Part shown: positions 17,168 to 26,105 of the stretch, one piece after another
How positions within the stretch are numbered: position 1 is the stretch's first letter
Layout of the letters: each line of letters starts with the position of its first letter
Origin: Ferruginibacter sp.
GTDB lineage: Bacteria > Bacteroidota > Bacteroidia > Chitinophagales > Chitinophagaceae
NCBI GenBank assembly: GCA_025362235.1
Contig: JANYGZ010000050.1
Location: 1-64,000, forward strand
Direction of reading: 5' to 3'
Length of the DNA stretch: 64,000 nt
Notes under the pieces: generated by a model
Told to the model about the DNA's origin: nothing
What the model saw: only the letters and a program-made list of their open reading frames with translations
The model's database searches: none
Program-made: the position numbers and the translations under genes

Positions 17168-17638
17168 TTAATCTTTTATTGGAATTACAAAAACCGGTAC
17201 GGTACTTAAATGCAATACTTTTTCTGCGACGTTCTCCATTAAAATTTTGCCAAAACCCCTGCGGTTGTGAGAGCCCATTACAATAATGTCTGCTCCAACT
17301 TTTTGCGTACAGTCCACTATAGTTTCTGCAAAATCTCCCTCGGCGACCATTGTTTCAATCCTGGCATTACCCAAATGTTGTTTTGATTTTTCTAAAAATT
17401 CGCTTGCCAGTTTAGAGATATTGTCTGACATGGCTTGTGTCATTTCTACGTCAATCGTATCCAAAAAACCACTAAAACCCATAATGGGCGAATATCCCGG
17501 AGAGGAATAATAAGTAGGTTCTGCAATAACATGCAGTAAAACAATTTCTGCATTTAGCGCTAATGCTATTGTATTGCCGGTTTCAGCTATTTTTTCTGCA
17601 GATGGTTCAAAATCTAATGCAATCAATACTTTTTTCAT
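17168..17638 (-). CDS. Universal stress protein (UspA family)
   Basis: 156 aa, one Usp domain. Starts MKKVLIALDFEPSAEKI and ends with the nucleotide-binding motif G-x2-G-x9-G-type in GSHNRRGFGKILMENVAEKVL and VPVFVIPI. Cytoplasmic, probably binds ATP. USPs are often induced under low oxygen; its location next to the N-oxide island fits that (inference). Monocistronic. Confidence 0.93.
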   Translation of the reverse strand: MKKVLIALDFEPSAEKIAETGNTIALALNAEIVLLHVIAEPTYYSSPGYSPIMGFSGFLDTIDVEMTQAMSDNISKLASEFLEKSKQHLGNARIETMVAEGDFAETIVDCTQKVGADIIVMGSHNRRGFGKILMENVAEKVLHLSTVPVFVIPIKD

Positions 17639-17764
17639 GTTAATAATTTATGTAAATAGTAAAATAAAACTTAGAGATAGTTACTTATTCTATTTGTCAA
17701 TAAGAATGCCAATGATTTAATTGTTACAACTGTTCGCTTCTTCCAGCCTTTTCAGCAAAATAAT

Positions 17765-18226
17765 TTATTTATAATCATCATTTATCTCTATCCAGTAACC
17801 GTCCGGGTCCTGGAAATAAATCTGTTTAATACCATCTACCCTTGTTGTTATAGACGATTTAGCACCCACCCAGTTTTCGTAAGGCACCTGCCCCTTATTA
17901 AGCCTGCTGATAAAATCGTCCATTGATGGAACGGTAAAACAAAGATGTGTAAACTTATCATGGGTTGTGTGTTGTTCTGCGCCACTAATAAGGTGCAGGT
18001 GACTTGTTGGGCTTACACTTAGCCAGGTATGTTTACCATCATGAAATGGTTCAGGTATCGAATCGAGCTGTACAATCTGTTCATAAAATATAGTACTTTT
18101 TTGCAGGTCGTATACATGCAGCGCAATATGGTTTAGTAAAGTATTTTTTTTAGGCAGCAGCGCTTTAATACTAAAACCACAAATAATCAATGCCAAAGGC
18201 AGGGCAATCAATACTATTTTTTTCAT
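17765..18226 (-). CDS. VOC/glyoxalase-family protein with N-terminal signal or anchor
   Basis: 153 aa. Hydrophobic segment 4-24 (signal peptide or anchor), then a vicinal-oxygen-chelate domain: N-H-I-A-L-H-V at about 33-38, THLCFTVPSMDDF, and the terminal QDPDGYWIEIND. The metal-ligand-type His and the final Glu are kept, so it may be a metal-dependent lyase or dioxygenase-like enzyme. An exported VOC protein is uncommon but seen in Bacteroidota. Substrate unknown. Confidence 0.82.
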   Translation of the reverse strand: MKKIVLIALPLALIICGFSIKALLPKKNTLLNHIALHVYDLQKSTIFYEQIVQLDSIPEPFHDGKHTWLSVSPTSHLHLISGAEQHTTHDKFTHLCFTVPSMDDFISRLNKGQVPYENWVGAKSSITTRVDGIKQIYFQDPDGYWIEINDDYK

Positions 18227-18365
18227 GCTACAAGATAATAAAAGAAAAACAAAAAAGTGGCTGAAAAAAGATTTTACTAAATCTTCGTATATGCGTTAAC
18301 ATATGATTTACATCGGAGTTTAAACTTTACTCGCAATTATTCAGTCACACATAAAATTTTGGCGT

Positions 18366-19037
18366 ATGATAAATAAATATTTGATTTCCTTAAGTATTGT
18401 GGTTTTGGCATTTTTTACCACGGCTCAATGCCAGGTATATGTTTCTCCTGGTGTTCAATATTACCGGGTAAGGCTAGCGAGGCCTGTGAAAAGGCCTTAT
18501 CAACCGCAACTTCCAAAATTTGATCCGGTAGTGGAACTAACTCTTGGATATGGTTTTCCCAACCTTGATAAGAATTATTTGCCTTTTTATTACCAGGCAT
18601 ATTACATTAGTAATTCTATGACTGGCCCATTTACAGGAGCACTAAATTATCAATTTAACCGTAGCACGGCTGTTGGTATAATGGTTACCCATGGAAATGT
18701 AAATGCCCCTTACTATTTATATGGGTCTAATTCTTCCATACCCACCTTTAATGTACAATTAGATAACTGGTCCTTTATGCTGAATCTTGTAAATTATTTC
18801 CCCGCTTCTAAAGTAGTAAGCCCGTATACACGTTTGGCAGTTGGAGTAAACAGCTGGCAACAAAATTATACAGATGCCGCAGGTAATAAACTGTATATGC
18901 AACCTGTATATTTACCCGATTTTGCTTACCAGGCAAGTATTGGCGCCGTATTTAAAATGTCAAAAAATACAGGATTTTTTATTGAAGCGGGTTATGGAAA
19001 ATATATTATTGAGGGCGGCCTTAATTTTAAATTATAG
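18366..19037 (+). CDS. Predicted outer-membrane beta-barrel protein
   Basis: 223 aa. Signal peptide MINKYLISLSIVVLAFFTTAQC, then alternating hydrophobic/polar strands typical of small 8-stranded barrels (ELTLGYGFPN, FTGALNYQFN, AVGIMVTHGN, WSFMLNLVNYFP, PYTRLAVGVNSW, YQASIGAVFKM, GFFIEAGYGKY), ending in the aromatic/hydrophobic GGLNFKL expected of BAM substrates. Function unknown. An imperfect FNR-like sequence (TGATTTACATCG) lies at 18304-18315, upstream. Confidence 0.8.
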   Translation: MINKYLISLSIVVLAFFTTAQCQVYVSPGVQYYRVRLARPVKRPYQPQLPKFDPVVELTLGYGFPNLDKNYLPFYYQAYYISNSMTGPFTGALNYQFNRSTAVGIMVTHGNVNAPYYLYGSNSSIPTFNVQLDNWSFMLNLVNYFPASKVVSPYTRLAVGVNSWQQNYTDAAGNKLYMQPVYLPDFAYQASIGAVFKMSKNTGFFIEAGYGKYIIEGGLNFKL

Positions 19038-19102
19038 TAAAGTTTAAATTAGAATCTTAAAATATTTACTGGATGTATTTTATTTTTTTTCGGCATAAAA
19101 AG

Positions 19103-19128
19103 CCGTGGTTGCTTTACGCAGACCACGG
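19103..19128 (-). terminator. Terminator between convergent genes
   Basis: CCGTGGT (19103-19109) and ACCACGG (19122-19128) pair perfectly, with additional TGC/GCA pairing inside. On the minus strand it is followed by CTTTTTATG, so it serves mainly the minus-strand gene at 19172-19660. Confidence 0.6.
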
Positions 19129-19171
19129 AAATAATAATACTTAGATAATTACAATCGAACAGGATACAGCC

Positions 19172-19660
19172 TTAGTTCTTTTTTAGCTTGGAAATTTGTC
19201 CATAAGTAGGAATTTGTTGCATAATTGATGCCCTGATCAATGTAAGCAAATAAGTTTCGGATTGGTAAAACTGTAAAGCCAATACAGAATTTGTTGCCGC
19301 TTTCATTTTACTGTAGTATTGTTCAAGTAACTTTTCCTGGCCAGACCTAAGTACGAAAGTTCTGGCTGACAAATCATCTGCCTTTTTATTATCCATACTA
19401 GTATATGCGTTAGCCAATTCTTCGGTTACAGATATACGTTCTTTGGCGAATTTCTTCCTTTCAGCTTCATAAGCATTGTATACTTTCCAAAAATTAACTG
19501 AATCTTTTGAGGTAATGTGAACCAGTTCAACAACTGCCTGTTTCTTTTTAACTCCAAGCAAATTTACAATAGCTTCAGTTTCTTCATCAGAAGACTGGGC
19601 AACAACAGCATACGAAAGCCCGGTAAAAATAAGAGCCAGAAAAACGAATTTAAGTTTCAT
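19172..19660 (-). CDS. Hypothetical exported helical protein
   Basis: 162 aa. Signal peptide 1-21 (ending AVVAQ), the rest strongly helical and charged (residues 30-160), with AYEAERKKFAKERISVTEEL and a C-terminal tail of KLKKN. It resembles small periplasmic helical (Spy/LTxxQ-like) proteins in composition only; I do not recognise a family. Stands alone. Confidence 0.7.
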   Translation of the reverse strand: MKLKFVFLALIFTGLSYAVVAQSSDEETEAIVNLLGVKKKQAVVELVHITSKDSVNFWKVYNAYEAERKKFAKERISVTEELANAYTSMDNKKADDLSARTFVLRSGQEKLLEQYYSKMKAATNSVLALQFYQSETYLLTLIRASIMQQIPTYGQISKLKKN

Positions 19661-19708
19661 TTAATTTTAGTTTTTGTGATGAAACGCAAATATATTATTA
19701 TTTATTAA

Positions 19709-20071
19709 TTAAAAAACAGTTTTGTCTGTCAGGAAAGACGTTTTGCTGTTAAATGCAGAAATGGCACCTATCAAGGGGTTTATTCCCTTCTTTAACTTTC
19801 GCAAAAACCTCCGCCTATTGGACATAATAATATTTTGCAATTTTTTTAAGCTTTTTAAATTTAGGTCTTCTTAATTGAATTGTTATTTTTTGTTCAGAAC
19901 TTAGCAGGACCCTTTTGTTCGCCATAATTTTATTAAAGTGGAAATTACTTGTAAGGACTAACCGTAGTGAAGTCTTAATAAATTTATTAGCGGTTTTCGG
20001 TACACGAAATAGCAGTACAAAACCTATGCCGCTAAGTGTTATTTTATTGCTACATTTTTAAAGATTAACCC
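19709..20071. other. Intergenic region
   Basis: About 360 AT-rich bases between divergent genes. No ORF, tRNA or strong repeat recognised; it should contain the promoters of both flanking genes. Confidence 0.55.
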
Positions 20072-20815
20072 ATGGATTATTTGCAAAAAATTATCGTCGA
20101 CTTTGAACTGCAATCTATTGATGGGATAAAAGAATGTTTTGAAAATGGAATTAATCCTAATGATAGCTTTAAAAACAAACCACTTATTTATGAATTGATA
20201 AATGAATATCCAAGAGGGCCAAAATTTAAAGGATGCATAAAAGCCTTTGTAGAGTATGGTTTAAACTTCGAAGACCAGTTTCTGTTAGCAGTATTTTTAG
20301 ACGATGCAGTTACACTTGATACGCTGTTAGGCAATAACCCTGTAAAGGCAAAAAGTAAATATTCCTTTGATTGTACATTTACGCCTTTGTATGAAGCCAC
20401 CCTGTTGCATATCTGTGCAGAATACAACCACCTTTCCTGTGCCAAAGTACTTGTAAAATATGGTGCTGATATCAATGCCAAAGCTGGGTTTGATGAGTAT
20501 GGATTTGGGGGCCACACGCCCATTTTTCATACCGTAAACCAACATGCAAACGGAAGCATTGATATGATGAATTACCTTATTGCTCAATCGGCTGATCTCA
20601 CCTTAACAGTTAAAGGGCTTATCTGGGGTAAAGGGTATGAATGGGAAACATTTATTCCGTCGGTTAACCCTATCAGTTATGCCATGATGGGGCTTCTTCG
20701 CCAGTTTCAACGAAAAGAAGAATTAATTTATAAAGTTGTATCTATACTTATTAAAGCTACTTATGGGATTGACTATATACCATCAAACATTCCTAATGCA
20801 TATTTAAAAAGTTAG
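20072..20815 (+). CDS. Ankyrin-repeat protein
   Basis: 247 aa, no signal peptide. Ankyrin-type repeats are visible at about 15-45, 48-75, 100-135 (TPLYEATLLHICAEYNHLSCAKVLVKYGADINAKAG, given here only as its consensus TPL...LHxAxxxxxxxxxxxLxxxGADxN) and 145-180 (HTPIFHTVNQ ... MMNYLIAQSADLTL). Predicted cytoplasmic protein-protein interaction scaffold, partner unknown. It stands alone. Confidence 0.82.
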   Translation: MDYLQKIIVDFELQSIDGIKECFENGINPNDSFKNKPLIYELINEYPRGPKFKGCIKAFVEYGLNFEDQFLLAVFLDDAVTLDTLLGNNPVKAKSKYSFDCTFTPLYEATLLHICAEYNHLSCAKVLVKYGADINAKAGFDEYGFGGHTPIFHTVNQHANGSIDMMNYLIAQSADLTLTVKGLIWGKGYEWETFIPSVNPISYAMMGLLRQFQRKEELIYKVVSILIKATYGIDYIPSNIPNAYLKS

Positions 20816-20971
20816 GATTTCTCTGCAAAAAAAACTGGCAGTAAGAAAGAGCAGGGCATTACTTCTATTTGGAAATATTTTTTGTATCAGTTTTTGTAAG
20901 CCTTAACATAAACATAAAGCTAACTTCATTATTTAGTGATATATCATTGGGTACTTTGTAAAACTCACTCA

Positions 20972-22093
20972 ATGAAAAAATTACTAACCATTTTATTGTT
21001 TGTTACGGAATCCTCTTTTTGTCAATCCTCAGACAGCCCCAATATTTTCATCATAACTACAGATGGATTCAGGTGGCAGGAAGTATTTACCGGAGCCGAT
21101 TCGGCTATTTTATTTAATCCGGATTATGTAAAAGATACGGCCACTTTCAGGTATATGTATTGGGCCAGTACAGCAGCCGAAAGACGGCAAAAATTAATGC
21201 CTTTTCTTTGGAGCTTTGTAGTTCAAAAAGGACAGCTTTGGGGCAACCGAAATTATGGTAATGATGTATCGGTTGTTAACCCGTATAAAATTTCTTATCC
21301 TGGGTATAATGAAATATTTACCGGTTATAATGATTGGTTTGTAAGTTTAAACCGTCCGAAAAGTAACCCTAATTCAACTATCCTGGATTATCTCAATAAT
21401 AGCTCAGTCTATAAAAATAAAGTAGCAGCTTTTACATCGTGGAAAATATTTAATTACATATTAAATAGTCCCAATAATACGGTGCCATTGAATTGTGGCT
21501 ATCAGCAGGCAGATGGGGATAGCCTTACAGGAACTGAAACTGTAACTGACTATATCGAAGCAACCAGCAGTTATAATAAAGAACATACACGCAGGGATAT
21601 ACTCACTTTTACATTGGCAACAGAGTATGTAAAAAAGAAACATCCAAAAGTGCTGTATATTGGTTTTGGGGAAACAGACGAGTTTGCCCATCATGGCCGC
21701 TATGATCTATATTTAAACCAGGCAAATTTGTTTGATAAATTTTTAGCTGAATTATGGAGCTTTGTTCAATCAGATAAATTTTATAAAAACAATACAATTT
21801 TTTTTATAACTACCGATCATGGACGTGGCAACAAATCATCAACATGGGCATCACATGGGTTTTGGGTAAAAGGTTCAAAAGAAATATGGATGGTGCAGTT
21901 CGGGTCAAATATTAAACCTTTAGGCGAAGTAAAAGAAAACGAGACTGTTTACGCAACCCAGTTTGCACAAACAATTGCTTCCTACCTGGGACAAAAATTT
22001 TCTGCAGAACATTCTGTGGTTCCGGCATCAGGGTTATTGTTATCCTCAACCGGCAAGCAGAAAATTTATGACAAACAGGTAACAATAAAATAA
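20972..22093 (+). CDS. Alkaline-phosphatase-superfamily exported protein (phosphodiesterase/sulfatase-like)
   Basis: 373 aa from the ATG at 20972, where a signal peptide begins (MKKLLTILLFVTESSFCQ); an upstream ATG at 20936 would add 12 residues before it. Metal-site motifs of the alkaline phosphatase superfamily are present: TTDGFRW near 29-35, GFGETDEFAHHGRYD (Asp/His ligands) and TTDHGRG near 289-295. A Thr/Ser nucleophile equivalent is not certain. Likely a periplasmic phosphoesterase of unknown substrate. Followed 45 bases later by a GtrA gene. Confidence 0.78.
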   Translation: MKKLLTILLFVTESSFCQSSDSPNIFIITTDGFRWQEVFTGADSAILFNPDYVKDTATFRYMYWASTAAERRQKLMPFLWSFVVQKGQLWGNRNYGNDVSVVNPYKISYPGYNEIFTGYNDWFVSLNRPKSNPNSTILDYLNNSSVYKNKVAAFTSWKIFNYILNSPNNTVPLNCGYQQADGDSLTGTETVTDYIEATSSYNKEHTRRDILTFTLATEYVKKKHPKVLYIGFGETDEFAHHGRYDLYLNQANLFDKFLAELWSFVQSDKFYKNNTIFFITTDHGRGNKSSTWASHGFWVKGSKEIWMVQFGSNIKPLGEVKENETVYATQFAQTIASYLGQKFSAEHSVVPASGLLLSSTGKQKIYDKQVTIK

Positions 22094-22138
22094 GCTTCAT
22101 GCAACATCAATAAAAAGATTTACCATTCAGTTTAAGCA

Positions 22139-22510
22139 ATGCATACTTTTATAAAAACACAGGCAGCACTAATACTCGGATCGCTGGGAGATTTTTTAAC
22201 AACCATTTTGCTGGCGGAAGTTTTTCATTGCTGGATTATTGCTGGCAATGCAGCAGGTAATATTGCAGGGGCAATAGCACAATTTATTTTATCACGCAAT
22301 TGGGCATTTAATGCAAAAAATAGAAAGATAGATGGCCAGGTAATCAGGTTTGTTTTAATGTGGGTTGGCAGCATTATAATTTCTTCTGTGAGTATTTACC
22401 TTATCACCAGGTATTTCAATATATATTATCTTCTTTGTAAGCTTATTGTTTCAATACTGGTGGGAACCAGTTATACCTATCTATGTTCTAAAAAATTTGT
22501 GTTTACCTGA
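22139..22510 (+). CDS. GtrA-family small membrane protein
   Basis: 123 aa, four membrane helices (about 8-30, 34-52, 69-90, 96-116) with the family pattern GDFLTTILL, NAAGNIAGAIAQFILSRNWAFNAK and SYTYLCSKKFVF. GtrA-like proteins are thought to flip polyprenyl-linked sugars for cell-surface glycosylation. No glycosyltransferase is adjacent. Probably co-transcribed with the phosphoesterase-like gene. Confidence 0.9.
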   Translation: MHTFIKTQAALILGSLGDFLTTILLAEVFHCWIIAGNAAGNIAGAIAQFILSRNWAFNAKNRKIDGQVIRFVLMWVGSIIISSVSIYLITRYFNIYYLLCKLIVSILVGTSYTYLCSKKFVFT

Positions 22511-22659
22511 TACTGTTTAAATGTAATCACCATTTTTAAATAATTTTATTTATTATCTTCATTTTGTAAAACATAGTTTTTTGAAGTAGAAATTTTAATA
22601 CAAATACTTCAAGAAAAACAAATACCATTTTTATAATACAGGATATTGATAAATAAAGT

Positions 22660-23166
22660 ATGATACTTAGGCCAATACATATTGATGAAGATAAATGCAT
22701 AGAGATTTATAATAACCCCGATTGCCAGGAAATTTTTAAATCATACCCTGACTATTATTTTAAAACCGGCTATAACCCGCCATGGATAGGATACTTTGTA
22801 ATTGATGACGATAAAGTTGTTGGTGTATGTGGCTTTACCGGGGCGCCAAAAGATGGAAGAGTTGAAATTGCTTATGGTACTTTTAAGCAACATGAGGGGC
22901 AAGGTATAGCGTCTTATGGTTGCAGGGAATTAATATCAATTACAATGTCTGCTGATCCGAAAATTATTATTACTGCAAAAACAGCTCCTGAAGAAAATGC
23001 CTCAGTAAAAATTTTAAAGCGAAACGGATTTGTATTTACCGGAATGGTGCAGGATGAAGGGATTGGCGATGCATGGGAATGGATAAAAGTGAAAAGTGAA
23101 TGGTCAATGGTCAATGGTCAATGGTCAATGGTCAATGGTCAATGGTCAATGGTCAATGGTCAATAA
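22660..23166 (+). CDS. GNAT-family N-acetyltransferase with a repeat-encoded tail
   Basis: 168 aa. The GNAT core spans about 1-145 with GYFVIDDDKVVGVCGF, the acetyl-CoA loop in the region FKQHEGQGIASYGC (Q/GxGxA-like) and ASVKILKRNGFVFTG. The last 21 residues are three copies of WSMVNGQ encoded by nine TGGTCAA units, unrelated to any GNAT fold; the natural end of the enzyme is probably around VKSE (residue 146-147). Substrate unknown. The tail length depends on the repeat number. Confidence 0.85.
   Translation: MILRPIHIDEDKCIEIYNNPDCQEIFKSYPDYYFKTGYNPPWIGYFVIDDDKVVGVCGFTGAPKDGRVEIAYGTFKQHEGQGIASYGCRELISITMSADPKIIITAKTAPEENASVKILKRNGFVFTGMVQDEGIGDAWEWIKVKSEWSMVNGQWSMVNGQWSMVNGQ
23101..23163 (+). 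repeat. Heptanucleotide tandem repeat (TGGTCAA)x9
   Basis: Nine perfect copies of the 7-base unit TGGTCAA within the 3' end of the acetyltransferase gene, directly followed by the TAA stop. Because 7 is not a multiple of 3, a change of one unit changes the reading frame of what follows. Confidence 0.97.
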
Positions 23167-23232
23167 ATATTGGGGGTCTCAAAATACTCATAATAATTTA
23201 TGTATAAATCTTTTTAAAAACTGTACGATAAT

Positions 23233-24111
23233 ATGAACCTTACCTGCCACTCAGATATTGGGAAAATAAAAACGCTGTTTATTAAAAACGTAGCACACGC
23301 ATTTATAAGCGATGCCCATATTGACATGTACTGGAAAGGATTGAATTATCTCGGAAAACCGGTCTTGGAAAATGCATTGCAGGAATATGATTCTTTTGAA
23401 TCTATTTTAAAAATGCAGGGTGCTAAAATTTTTTATTTGCCTCAAGATGCAAGTGTAAACATGGATTCTGTCTATTGCCGTGATGCAACCATTGCAACCG
23501 ATAAGGGAATGATTATTTGTAATATGGGCAAGGCCGCAAGAGCGAATGAACCACTTGCCCACAAAAAGGTATTCGAAGCAAACGGTATTGAAATACTTGG
23601 TATCATAACGGCACCGGGTACACTGGAAGGCGGAGATGTTGCATGGCTTGATGAACATACATTGGCTGTTGGGCATACTTATCGTACAAACCAGGAAGGT
23701 ATCAGGCAGCTAACAACTCTATTGCTGCCACTGGGTGTTGAAGTAATTACTGTTCCGTTACCACATTATAAAGGCAGTTCAGATGTGTTTCATTTGATGT
23801 CAATTTTAAGCCCTGTTGATACAAACCTTGCTGTTGTCTATTCTCCGTTAATGCCTATCGTATTTCGAAACCTTTTATTACAGCGTGGCTACCAGCTGGT
23901 GGAAGTGCCCGATGAAGAATTTGAAACCATGGGTTGCAATATATTGGCATTGGCACCCCGTGAATGTTTAATGGTAGATGGCAATCCAAAAACAAAAACT
24001 GCTTTAGAAAATGCCGGTTGTAAAGTAATGGTGTATAAAGGAGAAGATATAAGTGTAAAGGGTGGCGGTGGCCCTACCTGTCTAACAAGGCCAATTTACA
24101 GGTATAAATAA
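23233..24111 (+). CDS. Amidinotransferase-superfamily hydrolase (dimethylarginine dimethylaminohydrolase / arginine deiminase-like)
   Basis: 292 aa, complete. Catalytic-type residues of the pentein fold are all visible: D84 (YCRDAT), E132 (TLEGGD), H187 (SDVFHLM) and the nucleophile C283 (GGPTCLTRP). No signal peptide. It would hydrolyse a guanidino-type substrate such as methylarginine or arginine; the exact substrate cannot be told. The ATG lies 66 bases after the acetyltransferase stop in the 9-repeat form. Confidence 0.88.
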   Translation: MNLTCHSDIGKIKTLFIKNVAHAFISDAHIDMYWKGLNYLGKPVLENALQEYDSFESILKMQGAKIFYLPQDASVNMDSVYCRDATIATDKGMIICNMGKAARANEPLAHKKVFEANGIEILGIITAPGTLEGGDVAWLDEHTLAVGHTYRTNQEGIRQLTTLLLPLGVEVITVPLPHYKGSSDVFHLMSILSPVDTNLAVVYSPLMPIVFRNLLLQRGYQLVEVPDEEFETMGCNILALAPRECLMVDGNPKTKTALENAGCKVMVYKGEDISVKGGGGPTCLTRPIYRYK

Positions 24112-24221
24112 ATAAGACGTACCACTTATAATACAATACATTCGTTAGTGTTTTAAATTGATATTTTTCATTAATTTAGATTTTATTATTTTAAATTACA
24201 CCGAACATAAATTATTCATTA

Positions 24222-24539
24222 ATGATTGAGAAAAATATTTTTATTCACCATGTTTATTTTTGGCTAAAAAACCCGGTAAGCATAAATGATTGTAATGAGC
24301 TTATTGCAGGATTGAAAAAACTTTCGTCGGCCAGCATTATTAAAAGTTTTCATATTGGTGTGCCGGCAGCTACCAGCAGGGAAGTAATTGACAGTTCTTA
24401 TGCAGTGTCATGGTTATTGTTTTTTAACAATAAAGAAGACCAGGATACTTATCAAACAGACCCAATGCATTTGAAATTTATAGACGACTGCTCTAACTTA
24501 TGGAGTAAGGTAGTGGTGTACGATACTGTTGATATCTGA
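24222..24539 (+). CDS. Dabb-family (stress-responsive alpha/beta barrel) protein
   Basis: 105 aa. Ferredoxin-like dimeric alpha/beta barrel pattern: HHVYFWLKNPVSI, ELIAGLKKLSSASIIKSFHIGVPA, SYAVSWLLFFNNKEDQDTYQ, DPMHLKFIDDCSNLWSKVVVYD. Cytoplasmic; function unknown. It precedes the Gfo/Idh/MocA gene by 64 bases and may be co-transcribed. Confidence 0.88.
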   Translation: MIEKNIFIHHVYFWLKNPVSINDCNELIAGLKKLSSASIIKSFHIGVPAATSREVIDSSYAVSWLLFFNNKEDQDTYQTDPMHLKFIDDCSNLWSKVVVYDTVDI

Positions 24540-24602
24540 ATAATAAATTAACAACGCTACTATAATTTTTAACGATACAAAACGCCACTTTAATTACAAA
24601 AT

Positions 24603-26021
24603 ATGAAAAAGAAAAATGAGCAAAATTCACGTAGAAAATTTATTAAGAATGTAGCTGTTGCGGGTGCAGGTTTTTTTATTGTTCCCCGCCATGTGTTAGG
24701 CAGGGGTTTTGTTGCACCCAGAGATAAATTAAATATTGCAGGTATCGGTGCTGGTGGTAAAGGTGAAAGTGACCTTTCCGAATTTTCAAAAAGCCCCAAT
24801 GCCAATATCGTTTTTTTATGTGATGTAGATGAAAGGCAATCTGTAAATTCACGGAAACGTTTCCCCAAAGCCGGATACTATAAAGACTACAGGGAGATGC
24901 TGGATAAAGAAGCCAAAAATATTGATGCCGTATCTGTATCAATACCCGATCATGGACATGCAGTAGCGGCCCTTATGGCGATGAAACTCGGTAAGCATGT
25001 ATATGTACAAAAACCAATGACGCATGATATTTACGAAGCAAGAATTTTAACCCAGGCGGCAAAAAAATATAAAGTAGTTACCCAAATGGGAAACCAGGGT
25101 TCATCATTTGATGGTGTTAGAAAAATGCAGGATTGGTACAGTGCCGGTTTAATTGGCGATGCAGTAAATATTAATTGCTGGACAAACAGGCCTGTATGGC
25201 CACAGGGTTTTGGAAAACCTGTTACAAAAGATGAAGTGCCAAAAGAACTGGATTGGAATTTATGGCTGGGGCCAACGGCCTTTGAAGAATACCACAATGG
25301 ATACGTGCCGTTTAACTGGCGTGGTTACCCAAGTTTTGGTACCGGTGCTTTGGGTGATATGGGGTGCCATATCATTGACCCTGCTTTTAAAACTACCGGC
25401 CTTGGATATCCATCAGAAGTGGAATGTAGTGTAGCAGATTTGTACCAGAAAATGTGGACACCGGATTATCATCCTGATAGTTTTCCCGCTGCATCTTCAT
25501 TAAAACTAAAATTCCCCGGTAAAGATGGTAAACCAGATGTGTATTTACACTGGATTGATGGCGGGATGTTGCCTGACAGGCCTGAAGAATTGGGTGCCGA
25601 TGAGGCAATGGGTGGTAGTGACGGAGGTGTTATTATTATAGGAACAAAGGGTAAAATGATGTGTGAATGTTATGGTAATAATCCGCAGCTATTACCAACT
25701 TCACGCACTAAGGAAGTAAATGTTCCGCAGGTAAAGAAAAGGGTACCGGAAGGCCATTATGTACAATGGGTAAATGGCTGCATAGCAGGATATGGAGTCA
25801 ATGAGCTTAGTTCTTCTTTCGATTATGCAGGCCCGTTAACAGAATCTATTTTAATGGGCAACCTTGCGTTGCGTTCCTGGAATATTAAAGATGGAAAGGG
25901 CCGTTTTACAGGAAGAAAAAAATTATTGTGGGATGCCGTTAATATGAAGATCACCAATTATGATGAAGCGAACCAGTATGTAAGACGCACTTATAGGGAT
26001 GGCTATACATTAGAATTATAA
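24603..26021 (+). CDS. Gfo/Idh/MocA-family oxidoreductase with twin-arginine signal
   Basis: 472 aa. Twin-arginine-type signal (SRRKFIKNVAVAGAGFF, residues 10-25), Rossmann NAD(P)-binding domain (IAGIGAGGKGESDL near 46-58, then VFLCDVDERQ), the conserved lysine of the family in YVQKPMTHD, and a C-terminal alpha/beta substrate domain. Likely an exported sugar-acting dehydrogenase or related hydrolase. Followed by a strong terminator. Confidence 0.93.
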   Translation: MKKKNEQNSRRKFIKNVAVAGAGFFIVPRHVLGRGFVAPRDKLNIAGIGAGGKGESDLSEFSKSPNANIVFLCDVDERQSVNSRKRFPKAGYYKDYREMLDKEAKNIDAVSVSIPDHGHAVAALMAMKLGKHVYVQKPMTHDIYEARILTQAAKKYKVVTQMGNQGSSFDGVRKMQDWYSAGLIGDAVNINCWTNRPVWPQGFGKPVTKDEVPKELDWNLWLGPTAFEEYHNGYVPFNWRGYPSFGTGALGDMGCHIIDPAFKTTGLGYPSEVECSVADLYQKMWTPDYHPDSFPAASSLKLKFPGKDGKPDVYLHWIDGGMLPDRPEELGADEAMGGSDGGVIIIGTKGKMMCECYGNNPQLLPTSRTKEVNVPQVKKRVPEGHYVQWVNGCIAGYGVNELSSSFDYAGPLTESILMGNLALRSWNIKDGKGRFTGRKKLLWDAVNMKITNYDEANQYVRRTYRDGYTLEL

Positions 26022-26042
26022 GTAGAAATAATTACTCAAAAA

Positions 26043-26064
26043 AACCTCCACATTGATGGAGGTT
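26043..26064. terminator. Bidirectional intrinsic terminator
   Basis: AACCTCCA (26043-26050) and TGGAGGTT (26057-26064) pair perfectly around CATTGA, with A-run before and T-run after, so it works for both the oxidoreductase gene (plus) and the T9SS gene (minus). Confidence 0.9.
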
Positions 26065-26105
26065 TTTTTATGAGAAAAACAAAATTTATGGCAGGAGGCA
26101 AAGAA

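Noticed and set aside
18304-18315. Second FNR site upstream of the small barrel gene
   Set aside because: One half-site is imperfect and no -7 box lies at the expected distance; mentioned only in the gene entry.
23101-23163. Possible CRISPR-like array
   Set aside because: Pure 7-base tandem units without spacers.
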